Assembly: GCA_031841125.1 (NCBI GenBank)
Contig: CM063110.1
Coordinates: 23,121,626-23,185,625 of the forward strand
Length of the DNA stretch: 64,000 bases
DNA from: Acanthococcus lagerstroemiae
Taxonomy: Eukaryota > Arthropoda > Insecta > Hemiptera > Eriococcidae
Direction of reading: 5' to 3'
Below are positions 24,301 through 36,300 of this stretch, one piece after another. Below the pieces are notes generated by a model, which did no database searches, was not told the origin of the DNA, and saw nothing but the letters and a program-made list of their open reading frames with translations. The translations under genes were made by a program, and so were the position numbers. Numbering within the stretch: position 1 is the first letter of the stretch; the number at the start of each line of letters is the position of its first letter.

Positions 24301-27300
24301 TTTATGAGGACATTGGTTTTAGAGGAGTCGGGAATCGGTTCATCGGATGCTTAGAGCAAACATTCTCTGTTTAGAATGCCACACAGCATTCAAACATATT
24401 AGACCGGCTCTCTAATCAGTAGGTGTATGTTAGGTATTTTATTTCTTAATATTTTGTCTTCTATTTTTGTGGTCTGTAATTTTTGTTTACTATTTGTGGT
24501 CTCAGGTAAAGTACCAAAAGTGGATCAGTGACTCGATTTGTATATGCACTAGGAGCAAATGGTAAGATGATTCCCATCATGCCTGAATAAGCTAATATAT
24601 GAAAGTAATGTTTGTCTATGTGTTTGTTCGAGGTTGGCGGGTGAACCGTGAGAGCTGAGGTGTTCGTTCTTTCTGGATGGGTTCATATTAATTCTGAAAA
24701 GGTTTTAGGTTATACAAAATTTCTATACCCTTATTAGAAAGGGCAACAAAATTTTACTCCCTCTGGACCCCTAATTTTTTTTTCTACTTGGAAGTTTCGG
24801 AAATGTTTTACATTGAATTTCTTCACATGTGTTGAAATTTGATGTCTGTACCTGCCTGTCTTCAGAAATTATTAACGGACAGAAATCTCTAATATATATG
24901 ATAGGTACCGTTAATGTGTATAATCAGTTAAAGTATATAATTTCATGAAATACTTGACAATTTTCTGCCTTTCATTCCTTCCCTTATTGACGGATCAGGA
25001 TAAAATTCAGCAAACCTGTAATTTTTATTTCTCTACACCTCTTTTGGAATTTTCAGTCCTGTCGACTTCTAAAAACATCATACAGGGGCCAAAAACAATC
25101 GAAAGTACTCGTTCCTCACAGTCCATAGCAACTGGAAGGCGTGCTAATTACTTCGTGTTAGGGGAGGAATCAGGGGCCAGAAACTAGTGAGCATCTTGAT
25201 GAAATTATATACTTTAACTGATTATACACATTAACGGTAATATAAATAAAAGTGTTTGTTTGTCTCGGCCCCTGTCAGCGGATCCAGGGGCGTTAGAAAT
25301 ATGACATACGCTCCTTTTGGCCATCACCGACTCTGAATTCAAAATGACGCGTAACTTTGCCCAGGGTCTTCCTTTCTTCCTGTTCTGTGGGGTTTCTGAG
25401 GGTGCTGATGAGGCCGCCTGGCTTGGCACCGCTTGGTCTTCCTGGGAGCGGGTCTGCGTTCTGCGGGGTCTTCTTCCTGTAGTGGGTCTGGGGAGGATGA
25501 TAGTACGAGATAAAATTGAAAGAACCTCGAAAAACACTGAAATCCGGCTATACAAGATAGGGCATCCGTATTAATAACATAGTGGGAGGGGGCTGGTTTA
25601 TTGTCGTCGTGAATGTAGTTGTTCAGTTGGCAGGGATACAATTGAACATATCCTGTATTTTGTAAGTTTTGAAATTACAGCTGCATTTTTTAATCTTATT
25701 GACATGTTGGACTTCTATGTTCGATGTATCATTCAATACAAAAAATAATGATTTCCGGAAATTTGACAAGGATATATGAAGGTCCAGAAAAATTTATCCA
25801 AGTTCAGTACTTTACCTTAATTGTTGTTGACTGCTATTTTTTGTTGAGTTTGTCTTCTTTTGTACGTCTCTTTTCTGGTATCAGATTCGATTTCTTTTTT
25901 TCTTTTTTGTTTTTTTGTGTGGGGGGGGGGGATATCTGAACCTATTTTCTTGCTTAGTTTTTGTTTTCGACCTTCCAAGGTGCTATTAAATGGAATTGAA
26001 CCCCCATTTTTGGTCTATATTTGAGATCATAGTCGATTTGTAGGTTTCTAAAGTCGTTAAATTCACTTTTCAGGGTTCTTTTTGATTTCGACTCTCTCGA
26101 ACGGTAAATGAGGGGGTTAAGTTACCACTCTGGTCATTTTTTCAAGATATAACCGATATGGAGGTTCAGCTCTCTGTAGTGGCACCCCATGGGGTCGGAA
26201 CCAAAAAATAACCCCGACAGTGGGATTCAACGACCTTGATACCCTATAATGAATTAAATACTGTTGCGAAGGAGAACTAATGATGGAGTTTCAGCCCCCT
26301 CCGGTGACGCCTTTAGAGGATAAAATCTAAATCTAACTTCTGAAACAGATTTAGCGACCAAAAAAAAAACTGTTAATGAAATGAGGAGTCCACTTCCAAA
26401 GTGACCTAATTGCAAAATTATAATTTCATGAGTTTTTGTTTTCAAGACGCTGTCTTGTCGCGATAGGGGCATACTTTGCAGAAACAAAAACGACAAATTT
26501 TCTTGAAGGTTGAACTTATTGATACCTACCTTTAAAAAATCCGTTACCTACTTTACTGTTTTGCTTGTAAAGTGTTTTGCTTGTTTTTCTCAAAACTAAA
26601 ATTTTGCAGTGAGATCACCGTGGAAGTGGGCTCCTCAAATCTAATATTGGGGAAAAAATTAAACATTTTTGGACTCATCTTAAACGCTCTGTCAGCCCCT
26701 TTTCCATGGGAGAAATAGCTTCAAACCAAATTTGGGGCCAAATAGTGCTAAATCACATACCTAAAACTTGTATCCGTATATTTTTGGCGCCATTACGGAC
26801 CAAAAAAATACAACTGAGCGAAAAAATTTTAAATTCAATGTATTTTCTCATAAGAAAAGGAGAAGGCTTGTGATCTCCTTCTCCGGTCAGGGTAAAACTT
26901 TCAGAAGATTCTTTTTTTAATTTAATTAGAACTGATCTGGGATTTAGGTCATGAAATTAAAAAGAAAAACGATTTTCTAGTAAGAGTAATCTCGAGAAAT
27001 TGAGAATATTAAGGTGGCCTTTCTTATTTTGTTAGATCTTTTTTTTTTCTTCTTATATTTTTTCATAATACTTAGTTTGTATAGGAGCATCAAAATGTTG
27101 GGAGGGGGATGACTTCTGTCCACGACGATAACCTTCTTGTACATGGAAAAAGTACTGATATCCATGACTACGGACAAAATAGCTTTCACAGAATTTTGGA
27201 AAATTCTGCTATCACATGCCCCAGTGACTACAGTCTAGTACTTGGATCATGTTTAAGGATCAAAACTGTGCTAATATTACTATTTGTTGTGATGAAAAAT

Positions 27301-30300
27301 GTAGAAGAGACTTATCTTTCTACCAGTCAAAGATTGACCACAATAATGGACTGAAAATCCTGCTAACAGAACTTTACGCCATCCCTTCTGGAAATGTGAA
27401 GTCACTAACATCAAGTTGAACTTTTTCACATTTCTGAATAATATGTAATATAATACCCCTTCATTGGGGAGAAAAATTTGAAACAAGAATTTAAATATAT
27501 ATTATAACAGGTATCGAGACCCGGTGATAACATCCACGATGATAGACACCTCTCCATATGCTTTCCATTCCAAATATGGTAATTGTCTGTGTCCTGTCTG
27601 ATGAACTGGATTGGTGAAATTTGTTGCAAATGTTATCGTGTAACTCAAAATACCCCCCCCCCTTTACAAAAAATGATAATAAAATAAAAATTTAGGGTTC
27701 AAAATTTGCTGGTAACAAAATATTCTCAATTTTTGGAGAGTGACCCATACATGTTGTATTTTGCTGTTTTTAATTTGTATTGTAAAATCTAAGTAGAGTA
27801 TTGTTTTTCCTCCTTTTTCTGTTAAGAGTTGTATGTCTTTTTCCTGATGCTCTTTGTTTCTGTGAAGATTTTGTATAGTTATCTGTCAGTTCCGAACGAC
27901 ATAAGTAAATTGTCAACCGCACATCTCTGCCATAGTTTGATGTTGTTTATGTTTACTTTTGTTTATTATTTGGTTTTAGAAGTTGTTCATGTAGATGTCT
28001 GCTAGTGTTAGGGGTGGGATGATCACACTGCAAGTCCTTGTGTTTGTTCATAGTATGTCTTGTTGAATTGGCATTAATTCTTGTCTGGAAGGTCGCGTCA
28101 TGAGATTTTGAAAAACATTTTCCACCAAGAGTAAATAAAGACTGTCTTACTGTACGTGTTTGTACTTTATTGTTTTCGATTGTCAGGTCAAAGTAGTTGA
28201 TTGTTTTTCCTCCTTTTTCTATCATGAATTCAGTTCATTTCACTGCTCTATCCACCACATACATTCATCGAATGATGCTAGAATTAGCATACATTTAGTT
28301 ATTCAAAATATCGATCAACCAGCAGCCATCTATATTTCGACTACTTTGTTTATGTTCGTGTTGGTGGAGGCATGAATTAGGGAAGAGTCACACGTAGTGT
28401 GCTCTAACAACTGAACTGCTAAGCCCCAGAAATCCAGAGGAAATCCAGAAGTTTGCAGAAGTGCTCGTGTTCTTTCTTCTATCGTTCGATTCACCCTTTC
28501 AATAGTCCCCTGATGTTCATGTACGTATGGTTCTGCTGTTTGAACTTGAATGTCAAATTTATTTAATACTTCATTTGTTATTTCACTCACAAATTCTGTA
28601 CCATTATCACATCGTAAAGTTCGAAAAGAATATTTAGCATCAAACATCGTTTTGTAGTTTGTAAGAGCAAATTCAAGACATTTTGGTACCTCTGTTTTCT
28701 TAAGAATTACAAAGGTTTGTAAGTATCTCGTGTAATCGTCAAGAACCGTCAAAATATACTTCTTTTTGTGAATGAAAGTTGGAGGACTAATTTTTCCAAT
28801 AAGATCAGCATGAATTATCTCACAAGGTCGAGAAGCATGCTCACGATCTTTATCAAACGTTTTTCTTGTCATTTTAGCCAATGCACACGTTTCACATCGT
28901 TCAGTTTGTTTAGAATAAATCAATTCAGATACACCAGTCGATACAGAAGTCAATTTATACAAATATGAAGAAGAAATATGGCCCATTCTTTTGTGCCATA
29001 GTTCCCCCTCTGATTCTAACATTTTTATCTTTTCAGCTGATAGTTTTTGTTTCTTACTTCGATTTTTAGACTTCGTAATAGCAGTCTTATTTATTTTAAA
29101 ATTATTCGTGTCTTTCAAATTCATCTTGTCACCAATTTTTAAAGGAATGTCTTCGGTAGAGTTCAAGTTATTTAATTTAGCAGTATTCGAAATAATCTTT
29201 GCAGAAAGTCGATAAAGTGAGTTTCGAACATGAATTAGTGCAATTTTCGATTTTAATTTTCGAGAAGATATAGTTCCATTGCTAGCATTCAAAATCATGG
29301 AAGTACGAAATTGTAAATTAAATGCATGCACACTCAAAATATTGTCGTTCAAATTAGGTATAAACTGTACATTTTGCAGTTTCAAATAAGATTTACGTTT
29401 CGAAAATTCAATCATCAACATCAAGCATCCTGCCCCTAGTGAGAGACAGTTTCCCTGAGCTGCTGTTTGAACAGTCAGGGGTTCATCATATGGTTCATAT
29501 TCAAGCAAAATTCGATCATTGGGGACAGCATGATGAGTAGCAGCTGAATCCACCAATAGTGAAATCATATCATCAAAAACAGAAGGAGTTAATGATTTTA
29601 TAAGATTAATCGAGATTTTCTTACTTGCAGTGCACTCATTTTTCTCGTGTCCAAATCGAAAACATCCATAGCACAGCTTCTGCTTGAATGGACAGGATGT
29701 ACTTACATGGAAGTAGGTACCACACGTAAGACACTGATTTTTTCGTTTTTCATCTTTCGACATAGTTTTGAGTTTCTCGAGCTGCTCTTTCGTGTACAAA
29801 TCAACCAACTGGACTTTCTTTTTCAGGAGTTGTTCGATCGACAGTTTCGTTGAGCCTGCTGAGCTGGACGACGAATCACCCTTCTTTGAAGATACAGTCA
29901 AGTTCGAGCCATTTCCTCTCTGTCGTTTTGTTTCCAATCTTGAAATGCTACCTTCTCGTTTTCTCTTTTGAATGTGAGAATTATCTACATCCAAAAATTG
30001 ATTTTTCACAAAATCAAATTTTCTCTGACTTTCCGGCAGAATCCTCATCTGATTATAGAAGATGGAATAAGGATTTCCAGGAACGTATCGATCATCAATC
30101 TTAGCCAAAAATCGAGCTATCAAAAGTTCCTCGTCAAATATGGTGCCGAGCTCTTTATATTCTTCTATGCGATTTTCAAACTCTGTCACAAACTGTAGTG
30201 GATTAAAGTAATCACGGAAATGCAGTTTGTTGTATTTCTCTTCAAGATTAACCAATTCTTGAAGCTTTTTCCCGGCAAACATCACTTCTATATGCTTGTA

Positions 30301-33300
30301 GGCTTCATATGCAGTCTTCTTTCTTAACATCGAGTTCGCGATCTCTTTAGACACAGTAGCTCGCAAATACTGATGAGCTTGAGCATCATAAAGAATTCGT
30401 TTTTCGAGCGGCAGAGAAACTAAATTTTCTCCATATTCTTGTTTCACGTAATCGTACAAATTCAAAGATTTCAAACCCAGTTCTAATCTTGCATGCCACT
30501 GCACAAAATTTTTCGAACCTATTAGTTTGTCATTGTTTGGTATTACTGGGATTGTGAAGTTCGGCATCGAATGTCGATCTCGTGAAAAACCATCATTTGT
30601 ATCCATAGCCATCTCTCCTGATCCCATTGTCGTCTTAGAAGATCCGGCTGTCGTCTTTTTCAATAGGTCAAGGAACGGTAGCAACGCTTTATTGACTGCC
30701 GCCTCAACTATCGTGTTCATTTTTTCATCATTATCCAGCCATTCTTCATCTTCGTTATCCATACCGGTCTCCATAATTTCATTTTCAGCCGCCATTTCAA
30801 TTCCGGATTCAACCTGCTTCGTCTTTCTTTTTCCGACCATTTTCAAAACAAAATGTCAAATCAAATAAACTTATTTCAAACGTTTCGTTCTGCTACCAAG
30901 TTCGATTCACTGCTCTATCCACCACATACATTCATCGAATGATGCTAGAATTAGCATACATTTAGTTATTCAAAATATCGATCAACCAGCAGCCATCTAT
31001 ATTTCGACTACTTTGTTTATGTTCGTGTTGGTGGAGGCATGAATTAGGGAAGAGTCACACGTAGTGTGCTCTAAATGTCGATCTCGTGAAAAACCATCAT
31101 TTGTATCCATAGCCATCTCTCCTGATCCCATTGTCGTCTTAGAAGATCCGGCTGTCGTCTTTTTCAATAGGTCAAGGAACGGTAGCAACGCTTTATTGAC
31201 TGCCGCCTCAACTATCGTGTTCATTTTTTCATCATTATCCAGCCATTCTTCGTCTTCGTTATCCATACCGGTCTCCATAATTTCATTTTCAGCCGCCATT
31301 TCAATTCCGGATTCAACCTGCTTCGTCTTTCTTTTTCCAACCATTTTCAAAACAAAATGTCAAATCAAATAAACTTATTTCAAACGTTTCGTTCTGCTAC
31401 CAAGTTCATTTCACTGCTCTATCCACCACATACATTCATCGAATGATGCTAGAATTAGCATACATTTAGTTATTCAAAATATCGATCAACCAGCAGCCAT
31501 CTATATTTCGACTACTTTGTTTATGTTCGTGTTGGTGGAGGCATGAATTAGGGAAGAGTCACACGTAGTGTGCTCTAACAAATTCTATGTCTCATTTTAT
31601 CCTGTTTGTTTCTGTGAGGAATTTGTATAGTTGTCTGTCAATTCCGGACCATATGAGTAAAATGTCACCCACACATCTCTGCCATAGTTTGTTGTTGTTT
31701 TGTGTTTACTTTTGTTTATCGTTTGGTTTTCAAAGTTGTTCATGTAGTTGTCTGCTAGTGTTGAGTATGGAATGATCCCACTGCGAGTCCTTTTGTTTGT
31801 TCATAGTATGTATTGTTGAGCTGGCTGTAGTTCTGCTCAGTTTCTTCTATGTTGGCGTGTCTTGCTCCTGTGTTTGTGTTTGTTTTTGTTTATTATTTGG
31901 TTTTCAAAGTTGTTCATGTAGATGTCTGCTTGTGTTAGGGATAGGATGATCCCATTGCCAGTTCTTTTGTTCGGTCATAGTATGTCTTGTTGAATTGGCT
32001 GTAGTTCGGGTTCACTTCTTTTATGTTGGTGTGTTTTGGTCCTCCTGTGTCGCCTTTATCCAGCCATTGTTATCCAGTAATATCATCAACTCCTCTGGTA
32101 TGTTTCCAAACATACTTGTTAACATTAAACGACTGTATCGTATTTTCTTTTACAAGCAAATTTCCTTACCTCTTGAGAGGACAATCTGACTCATCAGTTA
32201 CAAAACGCTCGATGACCTATTGAAATGCATTCCCTCAGACTATTAACGCAGACGTATGCGTGTTTATCACACGTTCGAGCCAAAACTGTGATTACTCTTT
32301 ACGACAGTTTTTTCTCGTTAATATACTACGAACTTCGCGAATGAACTTCATTTTAAATAATTCTCAAAAGTTAAAATTAGGAAACCTAAAAATAGTTCTC
32401 CATTTTTTTTCTCTTTCTTTCTTTACTTCTTCCTTTCTTTTTCATTAATAATAACTGTGGTAGAAAACTTACGTGTCTTATCAAACGTCCGAGTTTATGT
32501 AGGTTACCGTGAAATCCTTCGATATTTGTGATAAATTTTAAATCGTTACAGCGCGTAGGAATCCATAGCATCAATTCTAAGGCTCTTTCGAGGTCAGTCG
32601 TGTCTTCGCCGAGGACTCTCGAGTGTTTGATTAATTCCTGTAAAAATAATAATAAAGCTAGGTGAATCAGCGATGTCGAATCACATATTCGAGCCGCAGC
32701 ACGTGCCCACATTTCTCAATTTTTCCGCATTTCAGATTCGGATTTCCGACCTGAAATATTGACAACCGCGTTTGACGAGTACATTTCTGGCAGAGCAATA
32801 ATTTCGTTCATTACAGACGCCAACTACACATGTGTACTGATCTACCGAATATTTATATCAACATTAAATGTAGGGATATGGCAGGAGCGGTAGGTAATCA
32901 CGTATGGATGAATGGAACTCGAACGACATAAAAGTTGGCAAAGGAAACGCATTTGGAATAATATTGCACTATTTTTAACGGTATGTCTGTAGGTCATGTG
33001 ATTGAAACAAGGCTGAGGGTAGTTTACTGTATAATGCAAGTTCAGAGGCAAAAAAGCGATTCTGCAGAATGTCGCGTGGTGCACGTTTCAACTCTACGAG
33101 GGAGTAAACCATTGAACTTTTTATACTTTGTTTACGAATCAGAGAAAGCTAATTGAGTTAGGTTCTCCCGGAGACCAATAAATAAAACCGAAAAGCAGTC
33201 TGAGCTGACCTAACTACGTCCACACACAAAAACTACGTATATCTGTTGATTATGCGATTTGGCTAGAAAAATTTTATTCATTTCCAAGGCCGCAGTGAAG

Positions 33301-36300
33301 GCGTGCATGAGAAGAAATTCGCGCAGCATGCAGTATTTTCTCTGCGAAATTCGCAGTTTTAATGAGAAATAAATTAATTAAAAATAGTTCGCGAAATAAT
33401 CTGAATAACAAGTTTAGTTTATGGTCTGCACATACCACTGCGAGCAAACCTGATGAAAGAAGTACAATTTTTTGAGTCGTTTTAGTTTCACTTTCTTGGC
33501 TTAATGCGATGCCGCATAGTTCAATACAAAGAATGAAACGTTACAGAAGTGCCAGGTGTGAACCTACCTGTCAATTTTTATTTGGAACTATCTCTCGACT
33601 GCCGTTCCATGTCCCCCACTTCCTTCATATTGGTTCCTTCAGATCTCCGACCTCTCTAGGAACGCATCGAAACTGCCTCTTTTTGGGGGAGGACCTCGAA
33701 TTTAGTTTGTCGTAATTTTGAAGTTATAAGCCGAAAAACGTAAGTCAGTTTTACTGACAGTGAGCTGATTTTACTGCATGGCAAAATCTCTCGGAAGAAT
33801 TTCCCTGTTGGTAAACCATTAACTCTCACTATTCCTCAGCAAGACAAAGAATCAAATCCAAGAATCAACTCGACTCGGTTGGTACAAGAATTTAGTCAAA
33901 TAACTTTGTATTGGAAAAGCCATCAATAGACGGGAAGGAAAAAGGAAGCCAACTTTAGTGTAATTTGACCTGTTGACTGTATATACGAAAGCAAGGAGGT
34001 GAATTTAAGCGCGCTGAAAAATAAAGGAGCTGATAATTAGCTGAAGTGTCTCATTGTCGCACCGTGATGAAGTCATAAGCTCACAACTGAGTAACTGCCA
34101 ACAATTAGCCGACTACCAGGAATCGGGGATCCTACTTTACATACGACAGTAACTGGTAGCCAAAAAGGGCTCTCGTTTCTTGCGCCAGTAAAACAATGAA
34201 TGAACTTGAAGAAGAAAAAAACATTATTGTAGTCCTATACTAATTAATGCAATATATTGTCTGTGAACATTTAATGAGAAAAATTTCCAACTCCCATTTA
34301 TTTTGGAATTGTAAGAAACAAGAAACAAAGTTGAACGAAGACACGATGCTTTATTTCAAGGGTGTAAACTGCTATTCAAATAAAAATTGAATTCTTCAAT
34401 TTTCACTAAAATTATGGTACATTCTTACATAAATACAAAATTGACTCTGCTACTACGCACAACTAGGTGGAGCTAATAATCTAGCATATTAAATTCAGGT
34501 GAACCACAGTGGCGGATCCAGGATTACACTTTTTGGGGGGGGGGGGGGCTAAATGTTGGAGAAAAAAAGAGCAAAGAAAATTTGAAGCATGAATGCATGA
34601 TTGTTGATAAGTGATAATGTTGATTCATTGATAACACGATTTGTATTCACGAACTGTGCTGGAGGAGCGCTACTGTCATTAAAAACATCGGTGGCTAAAA
34701 TAAGTGGAAAAGCGAGTGAAAATTATTTTTTTGGGGGGGCTATAGCCCCTTTAGCCCCCCCCCCCCTTGGATCCGCCACTGGTGAACCATGCATTTACTT
34801 TAGGTCCTATTAACAACGCATAGTCTTTACGGGATTGTTTGAAAAATGAAACCAAAACATGTGCGTGATGTCATCGGAGTCTAAAGGAAACTGTAAATAT
34901 TTGAAAGAGTCAAATTATCTGTAAAAATTTGAGGAGCCACTTGTTGAGTGCGTACATGAGTCTGAATATAAATGGACTGAGTGGACTTATACTGTTTCTA
35001 GAAATATATTTGCGTTGTGTATGATTCAAGGATGAAGGCAGAGACCAATGACGCCCGTGTTTTCATTTGTGGCAGTTGAATGTACTCGTAAACGTTTACA
35101 AATCGTGTTGGAGTAGGGCCCTGCAATTGGTCAGAAAAGCTCCCAAAAATTATTGCTATCGTTATCTAATAGTCTAGCTATTTGGGTACCTGACAGTCTT
35201 CCTTTAGAGAAATCGACAACAGAGCAGTGGCATAGACAAGAGTAATGTCTCAGGGGATGAGAAAGAGGGGCTCAAGGCTTAGAACGCTCTCTTTGCCAAT
35301 AATAAGAAGGGACAATTTCGCAAAAAAAAAAAAAGAAAGAAAGAAAGAAAAAAATTCAGTTCTTGAGGGACGGACGTCATCAGGGTTTAGAGAGCTAAGG
35401 CTCTGCAAGACCGGGTTGATACTTGCCCCTGCCCTGTTGGGAGCTGTTAAGTCCAGGGTGTTCTGAATTGCTTAAATATTATAAGTCACTGACAAAAATA
35501 GTAGAAAATTTTCTCTCCTTTCAACCAATAATTTTGATATCTATTGACTCTGTTGAGACTGATTCAGGCGCACAACTTTATTCAAACTGTGCAAATAATA
35601 CTTTAATTAAGATTCGCTGATAAACTCGTTATACAACGCCTGAAGCCTCTATTAAGACTTGAGACGCATTGAAATTCATAACTGATCGAGATTCATCAAG
35701 ATTTCTTGAAGACTATTTCAGATTTTTTGCAATAAGTCTGAGAAGAACAACTAAAACCAGCTAAGCTTCATAACATGTAGGTATAGCACTGGAAAGAACC
35801 TTGTTCAAATTTATTAAAACTCAATAAGATTCCTTAACAGGCTCATACTCATGGAAGTATTGGAGGGCATGGAGGGCGGCTCGCCTTCCCTCCGTCATCT
35901 TTCAGAGTTGGCTAATTCACGAATCAAAAGCTTTGTGTTCTTCATTTTTTCGCTTCAAAAGCTGGAACATTTTTGAGTCTACCCCCTCAATAAATTTTCT
36001 TCACAACATCCTTGTTCCTTAAGATTTTGGTAAGACCCATTAGGTTTCTGTAAAGTTGATTCTAAGATCAAGTTGAGATTTATTTAGAGTGAGACTCGGA
36101 CAGGCTTAGCTAGGAATATACGTAAGATGCATCAAGACGTATCAAGATACTGTTCAGCCTCGTTTAAACTCTTGTCAAGGCTAAGAAGATTTAATAATAC
36201 TAATCAAGATCCTATGAAGACCCCTTTCAAAATCCATTAAAGGGTTCATTAAGATTCTGTTAGGATTCACTAAGACTGTATTAAGACGGCTTCAGTCTTT

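Larger units (their letters stand above)
28232..31580 (-). mobile_element. Ty1/Copia-like retrotransposon derivative with three LTRs
   Basis: Three 178-bp LTRs (28232-28409, 30899-31076, 31403-31580), beginning TGTTAGAGCACACTACGTG on the minus strand. A single 5-bp target duplication AATTC flanks the whole unit (28227-28231 and 31581-31585). A primer site complementary to initiator Met tRNA (TGGTAGCAGA) directly follows the LTR at 30889-30898. Two internal regions exist, both deleted for reverse transcriptase and RNase H: a long one (28410-30898) and a short one (31077-31402). The insertion lies inside a Penelope-like fragment. Confidence 0.9.

Noticed and set aside
28768..31372. Several plus-strand ORFs of 60-113 codons
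   Set aside because: Antisense shadows of the Copia polyprotein.
35225..35470. hAT MITE beginning CAGTGGCATAGACAAG
   Set aside because: No matching inverted end or target duplication was found downstream.
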